From Babylonia areolata (Eukaryota; Mollusca; Gastropoda; Neogastropoda; Buccinidae), in NCBI RefSeq assembly GCF_041734735.1, contig NC_134878.1, positions 46,656,252-46,720,251 on the forward strand: a stretch of DNA of 64,000 nt, given 5' to 3'. The notes under the pieces are model-generated. The model saw nothing but the letters and a program-made list of their open reading frames with translations, was not told the origin of the DNA and searched no databases. The translations under genes and the position numbers were made by a program. Of this stretch, positions 1 to 11,939 are shown piece by piece. The number at the start of each line of letters is the position of its first letter. Positions within the stretch are counted from its first letter, which is position 1.

Positions 1-343
1 AAGAAGAACTTGTTCATAGAGATTATCATGTTCTTTATGCCCCAAAATAGGTTTGGTGATTTTGTTACCATTCATTGGAGCTGGTAGTCATGATACAGAC
101 AAAGAAAGTTTGAAACTTTGACAGGGCTGAATTATGATAATAAAAAAAAAAGTGGAATGCAGATCGATGTGGGCTGCTGGAGATGGAATTGTTCTGTTTA
201 CAGCAGACAACTTTCAGTTTGACAATTGTTTTTAATGGTGAACAAGTACTGGTAGTCATCCCCTTCCCCCAATCCTTGGAGTTTCTGGATTTTGACTCAC
301 TTGTGTAAACAAAGTGAGTCTGTGTTTTAACCTGGTGTTTGGT

Positions 344-374
<31 letters not shown>

Positions 375-1511
375 CCGTGGTAAACTTTAACATTGACATT
401 TTCTCTGCAAATACTTTGTCAGTTGACACCAAATTAGGCATAAAAATAGGAAAAATTCAGTTCTTTCCAGTCATCTTGTTTAAAACAATATTGCACCTCT
501 GGGATGGGCACAAAAAAAGAAAGAAAAAAAAAGAAGAAAAAAATGAAGCCTAATTATATGCAAACTACATTTACTGTTTTATTTATATTTTTTGTATTCT
601 CTAAACTTGGCACTTTGATCTGATATTCTGACACAACAACAAGAGCAGTCATTATTATCATTTTTTGTTCAAACAGGAACTTCTTTTGCCAAGCATGGAA
701 GTTTTATTTATTTTGCAAACGTTTTGGTGCAGATAGTAAAAGAAGGGAAATTACTCTGTAATTAATGCTAGGGGACTTAATTTGCCACATGTGAGCCATG
801 AAGTCTTTGCCTCATTTTATTTTTTACTCCACTGGTCTTGAGCATCAGAAGTTCAAAAAGCAACCAAAAGACACTTCCCCAAATCATTGTCCATGACATA
901 TATAAATTATCAGCTTATTTCAAATTGCTATGAAATTTTGGACTGTTTTTACCACAGAACAGAACAGTGCACATGTGTTTAATTCTGGGTGCCATTGTTC
1001 TGATCGTTTTGTGACTTGATCAAGTCCCTTTCAATCGCACATCTCGACTCTGTAACAAACCGCACGTTTTTGCATTTTCAACTAATAGTCTGTATGTACT
1101 TTGTGTACATTCTTCCAGATTTATAACAGTAATAGAAAGGACTTGCTAGAGATGCCAGCTAGTGGTTTTATACAGATAGATCGTTCTTTGTCATATGCTG
1201 TCATATTTTTGATTTATTTCAGTTTCTTGTCACCACATTCACACATGATCTGTGTCACATACTGTGCTGCATGATGTATATGAACAGGAACTCTAATGGC
1301 AGTCCTGTGAAAGAATTGTTTGAAATCCAAATTGCTCAACAAAACAAAATCATGTTATCACATATGGACTTCTTGTTATATGTCACAGACATGTGAAAAA
1401 TTCTTAAGATTACCGGTATGTCATGCACAAAAATGAAAAAAAAAAAATTCAATTACAAGGCTGTCATAGTTGTCCTCGCTGTTGAAGTTATGCAACAAAT
1501 TTTGTGAATTT

Positions 1512-1546
<35 letters not shown>

Positions 1547-1985
1547 TGCCAGAAATTGTTGTCTTTGTGTTATCAGTGTATTCTTTTTAAAATTTATGTT
1601 TGTTCCCAGTGCTTTTCCATGTGAATGTGTTCTGACAGACATCATGGTTTTAACCTTTTTATTAAAAAGAAGAAGTTTATATACACATTTTTTTGCATTA
1701 CACATGTGTAGTATTTGATAAGCTTTTGAGTCCCAGTTCACTTACACACATTTTTATTTAAGAATGTATATACCTTTGAGCAGGTGTGTATGAAGTGTGT
1801 ATCTATGTTTGTGTGTGTTTGTGTTTGTGTGTGTTTGTGGATGTTTGTGTATGTATTGATAATGATACATTTATATACTGCTTTCAAACTTCTCAGAGGG
1901 CTTTACAATAACATAGGACACAAAGCTCACAAGAACACACACACACACACATGCATATACACATGCAAGCACACATGCACGCTGT

Positions 1986-2022
<37 letters not shown>

Positions 2023-2085
2023 ATGCATGCTTTTGTTGTGGTTTTTTTTGTTTTTTTTCCTCTGTCGAAAAGCAGGGTTTCAGGT
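1..2085. other. No gene seen; T-rich DNA with microsatellites
   Basis: I find no convincing exon or RNA gene here. The stretch is T/G-rich on the + strand and holds a (GT)n tract near 346-372, a (GA)n tract near 1515-1544 and (GT)n/(CA)n tracts at about 1800-2025. The open frames in these tracts are by-products of the dinucleotide repeats. The composition would fit an intron or 3'UTR of a + strand gene lying to the left, but nothing proves this. Confidence 0.5.
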
Positions 2086-2235
2086 GTGGGTATCTCGTAT
2101 TCACAGAGCAAGAGTGTATAATACAGTACAATGCAATATAAATACAATACAATACAATGCAATGCAATGCAGCTCAAAGCAAACACGACACAACACAACA
2201 CATCTTTATTAAACTGATTGGACATTTAAAAACCG
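2086..2235 (-). mobile_element. 3' end of a retroposon with pentanucleotide tail
   Basis: Read on the - strand, a segment ending in AATAAAGATG is followed by a run of TGTTG/TGTAT-type pentamers. This is the usual 3' end of CR1/L2-like LINEs or the SINEs that copy their tails. A related end (AATAAAGATACACTGTATTG) occurs on the + strand near 38780-38825. No coding part is attached, so it is a short 5'-truncated copy. The family is not identified. Confidence 0.4.
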
Positions 2236-2706
2236 GATCAATAAAAAGAGAGGAGAGCATTAGTTTGGCTTGACAGTGTTGATTTCTGTTCATTTGTTTG
2301 GTTTGCTTTTTTTGGTTTTTGTTTTTGTTTTGCTTTACTGAAAAGTTCCGTTCCGTATCATCCCATTGTAGTTCGTTCAGATCTGTTCAGTTTTGTTTAT
2401 TGTTTTGATACACAATGTATTTGAAACTTTTGAAAGATGTGATGCAGATCCATATCTAAGCTTTCAAAAGAGTTGAACATCATAGGTGACATCAAGTAAG
2501 TTCAGTCCTTTGCTTTGATTTTGAGATTTTATATTTGTCTCATATATATATTTAACTCTTTTCTCTTTCTTTTTTTTTTTAAATGTAAAAGCAATATTTT
2601 GTTTTAATTTATATATGTGTATGTTGATATTATTATATAATTATGCATTGTTATCATCTGTTGTGGTGAGCAGAGCTGTGTGTTTTATCCTGTTTCATTC
2701 AGCAAG

Positions 2707-3588
2707 AACAATGTAGATCACACTTCCATGTCAAACACTAACAATGTAAATTTCAGTCCCGTGTCAAATACTAACAATATAAATGACAGTCCCATGTCAA
2801 ACACTCATAATGTCGATGACATTCCCATGTCAGACACTTATGATGTCGATGACAGTCCCATGTCAAACACTAACAATGTTGATGACAGTCCCATGTCAAA
2901 CACTAACAATGTCAATGACAGTCCCATGTCAGACACTTACAATGTCGATGACAGTCCCATGTCAAACACTTACAATGTCGATGACAGTCCCATGTCAAAC
3001 AGTAACAATGTCAATGACATTCCCATGTCAGACACTTATGATGTCAATGACAGTCCCATGTCAAACAGTAACAATGTCAATGACAGTCCCATGTCAAACA
3101 CTTACAATGTCGATGACAGTCCCATGTCAAACACTTACAATGTCGATGACAGTCCCATGTCAAACACTTACAATGTCGATGACAGTCCCATGTCAAACAG
3201 TAACAATGTCAATGACAGTCCCATGTCAAACACTTACAATGTCGATGACAGTCCCATGTCAAACACTAACAATGTCAATGACAGTCCCATGTCAGACACG
3301 ATGTCGATGACAGTCCCATGTCAAACACTAACAATGTCGATGACAGTCCCATGTCAAACACATACAATGTCGATGACAGTCCCATGTCAAACACTAACAA
3401 TGTCAATGACAGTCCCATGTCAAACACTAACAATGTCAATGACAGTCCCATGTCAAACATTTACAATGTCGATAAAAGTACCATGTCAGACACTTACAAT
3501 GTCGATGACAGTCCCATGTCAGACACTAACAATGTCAATATAAGTCCTGTATTGAACAATAACAATGTAAATGACAGTCCTGTATAAA
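2707..3588 (+). repeat. 33-bp minisatellite, about 27 copies
   Basis: A tandem array of a 33-bp unit (core gatgacagtcccatgtcaaa, then cactaacaatgtc or close variants). Because 33 is divisible by three, two + strand frames and part of the - strand stay open. One + frame reads as an 11-residue repeat of the type DDSPMSNTNNV over 287 codons. There is no signal peptide, no flanking exon with good splice sites and no non-repetitive coding sequence, so I call it a non-coding satellite. Units in the middle are nearly identical and those at both ends are more diverged, as expected for growth by unequal exchange or slippage. Confidence 0.85.
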
Positions 3589-4519
3589 ACTATAATGATG
3601 CAAATGACAGTCCCATTCAATGCAAATGTGTCCCATTTCAATCATTAACAGTGTGAATTAATTCTTACTTTCGTGGCGGGTGAAAGTGGGAGATACATAT
3701 AAGGTATTACAAAAACCAGGTTCATGTGTGTTAATGATAAACTAGTGATGGAAAAAAACAACAAAGAAGTGGAACATTGTGTGAGGATGTGTATTCTTGT
3801 CTGTCATAATTTTTTTTTTGTTGTTGTTGTGATTTTACTATGATTTCAATATTTTTTTTAATTTCAAGTTTATAATTTATACAGTTTTAGTTCATCAGTG
3901 AAACTGATAACTGAGATCCATATCATCTCATAGAACTGATAAATGAGTCCTGTACTCCTGCCACCCTTGTGACCCTCACTCAGCTTACATTTGACACATT
4001 TTGTATTGATTTTTTTTTTCTCATTTATGTTTATCAAGCTAGCAGAGTGTACAAAATTATATTTTTGTCCATATGTTTGTGAATATGTATGAATCAATGA
4101 GGGTGAAAAAAAAGAACATTTAGTGGCATTGTTTAAAAAAAAATCTTTACATTGTTGGTACATACAGTTGAGCTCATTTTATCATGATAATTTGTTTTAT
4201 TTGCTAAAAGGTGTCAGTATGATGCTTTCTGGTGTTGCATGACCATTATTAAGCAGGGCACAATTCTGTTTTATTCTGTGATTTTATTGGATTAGTTTCA
4301 GAGACACGGGGATGATATTTCTGTAAGTGGTGTTGATTGCCTCTTGTGTCACTGTTGTATATTAAGTGTGAACACTGTGGTCATTGGTGGTGCCAGGAGT
4401 GTACATTGAGTGTGGTATACACACTGTAGTCACTAGTTTGTCATTGCTATGCAGTTTGATGTTCACTTGTAGTCACTAGTCATTACTGTACCGCAACGTG
4501 AATGGCACAGAGAGATAGA
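3589..4519. other. No gene seen between satellite and LINE
   Basis: AT-rich, mostly T-rich sequence with short homopolymer runs. I see no open frame with coding character, no RNA gene and no repeat that I recognise. Confidence 0.5.
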
Positions 4520-7500
4520 GAGAACGAACGAACGAACGAACGAAGTTTTTTTATTGAGGGAAGTGGAATAAGCATACATGTGCTTTTTTTCATCCAGCCC
4601 TCAGGGCAAATGGAAATTGAATTTGAATCAAAACATCCACAAAGTAGGAAAGAGATGAAGAAATAAAGACATGACATTCACATTCACATTTAAACATGCA
4701 CATCTACATAATAAACATGTACATTTATATAATCATGATACAAACATCATGTCATGAAGGAAAAAGATCAAACCATCCCCCAGAAAAAACAAACAAAAAA
4801 AACAACAACAAAAACAGCCCCTCACAAGCCTCCCCCCCCCCCCCCCCCCAAAAAAAAAAAAAAAAAAAAAAAAAATTCAGGACACTGATTGTGGTTGTAT
4901 ATCATTAAGTAGTGCGATAGCGGTTAGACATACAATTAAACTATATATGCGTATTCAATAAGATAAAGTCAAGTTAAGTATGATTGTTGACATATTTGTC
5001 CATAAGGTGTGTATGGTAATGTTTTTTGAATTCTTGAATGCTTTTCTGAACATTAAGATTGGATGAAATATTGTTCCATAAACAGCCTCCTGAATAAATG
5101 AGACTGGATTTAAACAGATCTACTCTTGGAATGGGGATCTTAATCTTGTTGGTCTGGCGGACTAGCGTGGTGGGAAATCTATCTCTCAAAGATGGAGCAT
5201 AATTAGACATGATTTTAAAAATAAAAACTGCTTTGTTGTATTCAAGTTTAAGCTTTAGGGGAAGAATATCTAAATGTCTGTAGTCGTCAGCAGTCAGTGA
5301 TGAAGATTTCAGAAGGATTAATTTAAGAGCTCGTCTATGCAGACTTAGTAAAGGTTTTAGTATATTATCGCTAGCTGAATCCCAGAGTGTTGACGCATAG
5401 TTAATATGTGATTCAATATAAGCAAAAAAGAATAATTTTCTACAATGCAAATCAAGAAAATGTTTAATTCTGGAAAGCTGATAAATCTTTTTGGATAGGG
5501 TTTTGCATAATGACATAATATGACTGGACCAAGATAAGTTGTTATCAATGGTGACTCCAAGAATTTTATGATTATCAACTTCTTCTATTGGATGACCATT
5601 AATGGAAAAGGGTGGAAGGTTGTGTGAAAAATTTTGGCGTTTCTGTCTGGTGGTGAGTATGAGACATTTCGTTTTTTTTGGATGGAGACGCATGTGATTT
5701 AAATTGGACCATCTAACTATATCATTAATGCTTTGTTGCAGAGCATAGTACACTTTGTCTATTGTAGTGTGATTTGTATGTATTGTTGTATCGTCTGCAA
5801 ACATCTCACATAATGCATTAATAAATAGAGGCAAATCATTTATATAAACAGAAAACAATATTGGACCAAGAATTGAACCTTGAGGAACTCCGTAATAGAT
5901 AGACTGTAAAGAGGATTGAGATTCATTCATAGATACAATTTGTCTTCTGTCTGATAGAAATGAAGATATGAGGTCAAGTGTATTTCCAGAAAAGCCATAT
6001 AATTTTAGTTTTTTCAAAAGAAGAGTGTGGTCTATCACATCGAATGCCTTCATAAAATCCACCATGAGAACACCAGTAATTTCATTATTGTTTATATTTG
6101 TGAGCCATTGTTCGACTAAGTTAGTGAGTGCTGTATGACAGGAGTGCTTGGACCTGAAACCAGACTGATTTGGATGAAATAATTTGTAGTGATTGAAATG
6201 ATTAAGGATATGTTTGTTAATGTGTTTTTCTAAAGGTTTTGACAATATTGATAAGATTGAAATTGGTCTGTAATTGGAATGGTCTGTACGGTCTCCTGAC
6301 TTAAAAATGGGTACTACTTTCGCGACTTTAAAAGATTTAGGAATTATCTTTTTTGTGATACATTGGTTATAGACATAAGTAAGTGTTTCGGCAATTATAG
6401 GAGCAGAGAGTTTTAATATCTTTCCATCTATACCATCAATACCTTTCGAACCTGTTTGCTTTAAGTGGGAAAGAGCATAGTAAACTTCATGTACATCCAT
6501 AAGAGGGATATCAAGGTGTGATGAAATATTTTTAGTGTTACAAAAGGTTTCGAGAATATCAAGTGAATTAAGGGATGACATGTTTGTTCCTACTGTTGAG
6601 TTAGCTACATTACAAAAATGTGTATTTAGGTTATCTGCTGATATGTCGTTAGTTGTTGTGGATTGCGTGATATTATGTTTATTATTTAACTGATTTATGG
6701 CTTTCCAAATCAATTTATTATTGGATTTTGTGGAAATAAGTTCTTGAAAATAATTCTTTTTTTCTGAACGTTTCAAAGCATTTACAAGATTACGTTGTTT
6801 TCTGAATTCATCTTTCTTACCTTCTGAGAGAGACGAGTCTCTTTCCTTAATCTTATCATCAATGGTTTTAGTCATCCACGGCTGTTTAGGATAGCTTTTG
6901 ACACGTTTTGTTATGAATGGAGCATGTTTATCATATACATTAAGAAAATTGTGATACCAAACCTCCAGTGCTTCTTCAGGATTAGAAAACTGATAAACAG
7001 CTGACATATTGGAATGTATCAAGTTCTGTAGAAATAAATCCTTATCAAATTGTCTAAAATCTCTATGGCAAACAGTTTTATGTCTATTTGCAGGAATTTT
7101 TACACCTCGTTTGGACCATGTGAAACATATAGGGGAATGGTCACTGCAGCCAAACGTTGGGGAACATACTTCTGTTATGGAGTTTGTAGATGAAGCGTAT
7201 ATATGATCTATAAGTGTTTTTGACGTTGCAGTAACTCTCGTAGGTATGTCAATTAACTGCGTTAGGTAAAATGATTCATAAAGTTTTGTCCAGTGTTTGT
7301 TTGATTTGAGTAAGTCAATATTAAAGTCACCTAATAGTATTATTTCACTTGAAGACAAAGAAGCTTCTTCCATCATCAACATAAACTTGTCTATCCAATC
7401 TACATGTTCAGCTGGATTTCTATAGATAAAGCCGAGAAGGATAGGTTTTGATTTCTTAAAGCGTATTTCGATCCATACAGATTCAACTTGATAATTTTCG

Positions 7501-7830
7501 AGTGATTCAATTCGTTTAAAGTTAATGTTTTATTGAACATATACTACAAGGCCTGTTTCTCTAGAACATTTCGGATCATTACGAATAATACAATAGCCTG
7601 GTAGTAGTAAATCAGAGTCTTGTATATGGTCTGTTAGTCTTGATTCAGCAAATCCGAATATGTGAAACTGTTTTCCGGAGTTTGAAAGGACATGGGATAC
7701 ATCAGCGAGTTTGTTGATGATATGATTAATATTCAGAAAACCTACTTTAAAACCATCAGATATTGGCCAAGTGTTGAGTGTTTTAGTCATGGAACAGAAA
7801 AAGTGAATACAACAGTATCAAAGATGAGAG
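4520..7830 (-). mobile_element. Non-LTR retrotransposon (LINE), CR1/L2-Jockey type
   Basis: A nearly complete LINE in reverse orientation. From its 5' side (high coordinates) come an apurinic endonuclease domain, a reverse transcriptase domain, a 3'UTR and a tail. The tail, read on the - strand near 4525-4560, is AATAAA closely followed by (TTCG)n. A microsatellite tail instead of poly-A is typical of the CR1/L2/Jockey group, and there is no RNase H domain. No ORF1 is present, so the copy is either 5'-truncated just before the endonuclease or belongs to a one-ORF lineage. A C18-A26 homopolymer at 4831-4875 lies in the 3'UTR. Possible target duplications at the two ends are GA-rich and too simple to trust. 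Confidence 0.85.
4974..7790 (-). pseudogene. LINE endonuclease-reverse transcriptase ORF with one in-frame stop
   Basis: The frame starts at 7790 (MTKTLNTWPISDGFKVGFLN), reads through the endonuclease N terminus to VVYVQ, meets one TAA at 7530-7532, and continues in the same frame to the terminal stop at 4974. After the stop come endonuclease motifs LGDFNIDLL and SDHSPICF, then the reverse transcriptase with YRPISILS, motif A VDFMKAFDVIDH, the GVPQGSILGP block and FADD (about 5790-5801). No frameshift is visible, and the 802-residue downstream part is open throughout. A single stop in about 940 codons suggests a recent insertion or an allele-level defect. Confidence is high for the family and moderate for the exact start. 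Confidence 0.88.
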
Positions 7831-7841
7831 AGAGAGAGAGA

Positions 7842-8635
7842 AGATTATGTGTGTGTGTGTGTGAGTGAGAGACCTGTGACAAAGATACAAACCCAGACTT
7901 CCTGTTTGGAAAATTTCCACATGGTATCAGTTCCATCCCTGCCAACTGGCTTTACCCATGGGGCAAAGTCTTGTAAGTTTTTTTTGTTTTTTTTTTTCTT
8001 TTTCATGACTTTGAATATGAATATGAAACAATAATGATTGAACCCAATCCATTTGAAACATAATTTGTTATCAAAGAAGTTCACTGAATGAACATATACA
8101 TGTTTGAAAACAATGCTACTGCCCATGTTTACAATATTTCATGTATTGATTTATGCACATATCTTTGAGACTGAGGGGTACTTGTAAATTTCTTCACCTA
8201 TTTTGTTTTGGTGAATGAGGGTGGAATTTGCTCTGTCCATTTCCATGTCGATTACATTTATGGTGTTTTTGTTCACAGCTCAATAGAAAATGTTATTCTT
8301 TGTAAAATAAGTTGTGATGCTTGTATCCATGCTGGGTATATTTCCATACGTTATTGATGAAAGGCTTTGAGAGGTATATTTCTGATGTGCACTCATGCCC
8401 AGTTGTGGGTAGTTACTTAAAAAAAAAAAAAAATGTGGGTGGGGGGGATGCACCACAATTTTAGGACATTTTGTTTTCTATATTTTCATCATGATGAACA
8501 GTGATGGACTGATGATGCTGCTGCCTGGGGGGTTCATTTAGGGTAAGAACTATATGACGAAGCTGTACCTTGATAAAATATCCCAACATCAGCCTGGTTG
8601 AAAGATACAGACCTCCTGCAGTTTTGCATTGGTCA
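7842..8635. other. No gene seen
   Basis: AT-rich sequence beginning with a GA/GT microsatellite (about 7825-7865) and containing an A13 run near 8420. No exon, RNA gene or recognised mobile element. Confidence 0.45.
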
Positions 8636-8639
8636 GGAA

Positions 8640-8855
8640 ACTTGAGCAACGCTCCCTAAGATACATCCATGAAGTGGATGACTTTAGGCTACGTGGTCCC
8701 TGTCTTCCCATTTTAAGTCCATTGCACACTCAGTTCTTTAGGAGCTGGCCACAGGCTGAAAAAACCCCCAAAACAACCCCTCCTGTGAAGCAGCTCGAAC
8801 CCATGTTTCCTGAGTCGCCAGTCTGCGACGCTAACCACTTCACCACAGGAGTTTC
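8640..8855 (-). mobile_element. tRNA-derived SINE, family C
   Basis: On the - strand, starting near 8853, the sequence has a tRNA-like head: a box A region GGTGAAGTGGTTAGCG and, about 40 bases on, a box B-like GGTTCGAGCTG. A tRNA-unrelated body of about 150 bases follows. The head is too diverged to fold as a working tRNA, and the body marks it as a SINE. The lower end is not precisely defined. The + strand open frame across it is incidental. Confidence 0.6.
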
Positions 8856-9620
8856 ATGCAACTGATTGTGTAGGAATGTTTTTCTTCAGCTGTCATACAG
8901 AAGCAAGTTTCAGACCTGAAGAACTTTGCACAGAGTTGAACAGCTTTTGCTAGTTGGTGCCATATCTCCCTTGTGGAGGACCTGTTGGCAAAAACTAAGA
9001 AAATTTGCTGGATAGATCTGTTTGTTTAAAGTGCAGTAGTACCTGGAGAACTAAGCACTCACTACCTCTTTCCCCTGTTTGCCCACATTTGTCAATAAAA
9101 GATGTCTCTTTTGTACCAGCGCAGATTTGTTATGCTATTTTACACGTGAACTAGTGCCTTAAGCGTCACAGTGTGTATGTCCATGGTGAAGATTATACAT
9201 GTTAGAAATCCAATATTTGCATGCATTCTGTGGATCATGTGAAACTAGCACACATCCACCCACCCTAGAATAGAGGATGGCTGTCTGAATGACAGTGATG
9301 AAAACAACCATGCACATTAAAGCTTGGGGAAATGAGTGATAATGGGCTACAACAGCCTACAAAGATATAAGAAGATTCAGACTAATCATTGATTATCTCC
9401 CATCCGTCATGCTTTTCATTTCCTTTACAGTTCCGGACACTCAAAGAAAGAAGAAGAAAAAACCAAAAAAAAACCCCCCCAAAGCTAGTGTGAATGGCAG
9501 GAGATATGGATACAAGTGACATCACAGGACTTGTTTTTTCTCTTGTAAGCTGAAGCAAAGTTTTAGTAAGGCTTTGCAATGTCAATGAATGGAATTTACT
9601 GACCTTTTGACAGTCAGCGC
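8856..9620. other. No gene seen
   Basis: Unremarkable AT-rich sequence with short homopolymer runs and no coding signal. Confidence 0.45.
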
Positions 9621-9918
9621 TTAACTCTTTCACTGCCATTGGCGACTTTAGTTGACTAGACAGTAGGCGGTTAAGTCAACATCAAGGAGTCATGTTGATA
9701 AGACCATTTTTCACACTGGAACAAAGCTTTGCAGCTGCTTCCAGTTACCTGCCAATAGAACAATGACTAACCTTTGCCCCCTGACCCGAGTTTGCATTGA
9801 ACAAATCCATTGTGTAGTTTTAACGTGAATGGAGGCCTGTGACTGAGAGCATCGTATCTGAAATATTTTAGCACTGGGGAGCTTTTTTCACACAGAAACT
9901 TGGTGGTGAAAGAGTTAA
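9621..9918. mobile_element. piggyBac-type MITE, 298 bp with TTAA duplications
   Basis: The element is bounded by TTAA at 9621-9624 and 9915-9918. Immediately inside lie inverted repeats, CTCTTTCACTGCCA on the left and CTCTTTCACCACCA on the right (12 of 14 identical). TTAA target duplication with short terminal inverted repeats is the signature of the piggyBac superfamily. At 298 bp with no transposase sequence, it is a non-autonomous MITE. Confidence 0.75.
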
Positions 9919-10336
9919 GGACAAGTTGTTCAGGGCATGAGTCTAGGATCAGTGAAGGTTGTGTTGTTGAAGGGAAGGAGTCCTGTCATTGCAATGACTC
10001 CCAGACCCCACTATATGCAAGCCACGCACACGCAGTGCACCCATTGTTAACTGTTTGATTCATGCAGATTGTGATCATTGATGGTATTTGCTCATGCTAT
10101 TGTCTCTGTTGATTGGTTTAGTGAATTGTGAGCAGAAAGAGGGTGTGAATGTAAATCATGATGCCTTAGCAAGGTAGGTCAGAAAAACATGTCAAGAAAT
10201 CCATGTCCAAATGGGATTGAATTTCTTTCATATTGTATGTTGACAGATATTTTTATATGCTGTTGAACCTGTGGGATATTACCTGTGGGATATTCAAAGT
10301 GGGTAAATAAAAATGTTCAAAAAAGGAAGAAAATGA

Positions 10337-10384
<48 letters not shown>

Positions 10385-10430
10385 GTTGGGTTTGCATTAT
10401 AAGGTCATAGGAAAGTACTGTGGGTCCTTC
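9919..10430. other. No gene seen; (GT)n tract at its end
   Basis: AT-rich sequence ending in a (GT)20 tract at about 10341-10380, which directly borders the SINE that follows. No coding signal. Confidence 0.5.
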
Positions 10431-10813
10431 TTGTTTTCTTCTTCTTTGTTCATGGGCTGCAACTCCCCCTTTCACTTGTACGTACACAAGTGGGCTTTTA
10501 CGTGTATGACCGTTTTTACCCCCGCCATGTAGGCAGCCATACTCCACTTTTGGGGGTGTGCATGCTGAGTATGTTTTTGTTTCCATAATCCACCGAACGC
10601 TGACATGGATTACAGGATCTTTAACGTGCATGTTTGAATTTCTGCTTGTGTATACACATGAAGGGGGTTCAAGCACTAGCAGGTCTGCACATATGTTGAC
10701 CTGGCAGATCAGAAAAATCTCCACCCTTTACCCACCAGGCGCTGTCACCAAGATTCGAACCTGGGACCCTCAGATTGAAAGTTCAACGCTTTAACCACTC
10801 GGCTATTGTGCCC
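10431..10813 (-). mobile_element. tRNA-derived SINE, family A, full length
   Basis: On the - strand it begins at about 10813 with a tRNA-like head, GCCGAGTGGTTAAAGCG (box A), and CAGGTTCGAATCTTGG (box B). A body of about 300 bases follows, ending in a GAA-rich tail near 10435. Box spacing and matches are close to a real tRNA-Ser/Leu type gene, but the long shared body identifies it as a SINE. A diverged + strand relative with the same body lies at 24424-24665. I recognise the body as a common gastropod repeat but cannot name it with certainty. Confidence 0.8.
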
Positions 10814-11433
10814 GTTCACTGTGGGTCTGAAAAGCTAATGAGGCCTCTCAGCAGCTTCCACTGTTGGATGCCTGGGGTCTTTCAGTATAAACAGCATCCC
10901 CACCTTCTGGAAAATCTGTGCTGGAAATTTTCTGTTTTCTATTGCCCTCTCTATTTCTACATTTTTTTCTTCCTTCATTGTTGTCTCCTTTTTCTGTCTT
11001 CCCAGTCACCCCCCCCCCCCAGCCCCCCCACAATCCCTAGCCCCCCATCCCTCCTTTTTACTTATTCTTCTTTTTGAGCAAGCCTTGACACTTTTTTTTT
11101 CTTCTCTTTTCCGCAGTCTGTGATGTACTATCTGTGCTGTTTGCTCTGGTGATTAGATAGTGAAATTGTAGACACTGGAATGGGCACTAGCTGTCTATTC
11201 TGCAGTGTTATTTGCCTATATGGCCTTTTTATGTATGTTTTGTTTGGCTTTGAAGTATGTTTTATCCTTTTTTATTTTTATTTTTTATTTTTTTTAATCT
11301 GGGGATGATAAATTAAGTGGACTGAAGGGCTGACGTCCTCAGCATGGCCCAGTCCTATTTGCCCAAAGGAGCTATATGGCTAGGATAATCTGTCATGAAC
11401 CATGCTTTATGGGTTTGTCTTGGTGGGTTTTTT

Positions 11434-11480
<47 letters not shown>

Positions 11481-11567
11481 GTGACAGTTATGTTTTGACG
11501 CAGCTGAGCCCTGATATGGCTCTGTGCGGCTGAACTATAAGTATAAACAATTCTAACAATCGGAAAT
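10814..11567. other. No gene seen; (GT)n tract
   Basis: Contains C- and T-rich stretches and a (GT)22 tract at about 11434-11476. No exon is supported. The segment 11485-11565 resembles the tail of an unclassified interspersed repeat. Confidence 0.4.
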
Positions 11568-11933
11568 AAATAAACAATGAGGCCAGGAGATGGAATGATT
11601 GACAAATAGTAAAGAGTGGTAACTCTCTCCATTCACAAGGCACACAACTTCAAGTCAGCGCTGCTTACACTACCGATTCAGCTAGCACACAGATAAATAA
11701 ATGGTACATTGGAACAAACCCAGACACTTCCTCAAAAAGGAAGCGCTGGGCCTATCCTTTGCACACAGCAGCAAAGACAGAAGAAATGTGCAAACACAAA
11801 TTAGCTTTTATTCAAGACTGGCATAGCCTCTTTAATTCTGAACAAGCCACACAGAACACATGGACAATACAGAACAAATACATGGTTGCCTCGGTGGCTT
11901 TTCAACTGGAAATAAACAGTGAGGCCAGGAGAT
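11568..11933 (-). mobile_element. Candidate SINE flanked by 24-bp direct repeats
   Basis: The 24 bases at 11568-11591 recur at 11910-11933 with one mismatch (shared core GAGGCCAGGAGAT). Between them, on the - strand near 11690, is a tRNA-like box A sequence (TAGCTGAATCGGTAG) followed by GCAGCGCTGACTTGAAGTT. This arrangement fits a retroposed SINE with a long target-site duplication. Box B is not clear, so the class is an inference. The 61-codon + strand open frame inside it is not considered real. Confidence 0.45.
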
Positions 11934-11939
11934 TTCTCT

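Noticed and set aside
2680-3587. 287-codon frame with DDSPMSNTNNV repeats as a repetitive secreted protein
   Set aside because: No signal peptide, several frames equally open, and satellite-like divergence at the edges.
8629-8865. 78-codon + strand frame
   Set aside because: Runs antisense through a tRNA-derived SINE; no splice or start support.
10317-10794. Open frames across 10.3-10.8 kb as small genes
   Set aside because: They lie on a family A SINE and a (GT)n tract.
10735-10813. Functional tRNA gene
   Set aside because: Good box A and B, but the sequence is the head of a SINE with a long shared body and a second copy at 24.4 kb.
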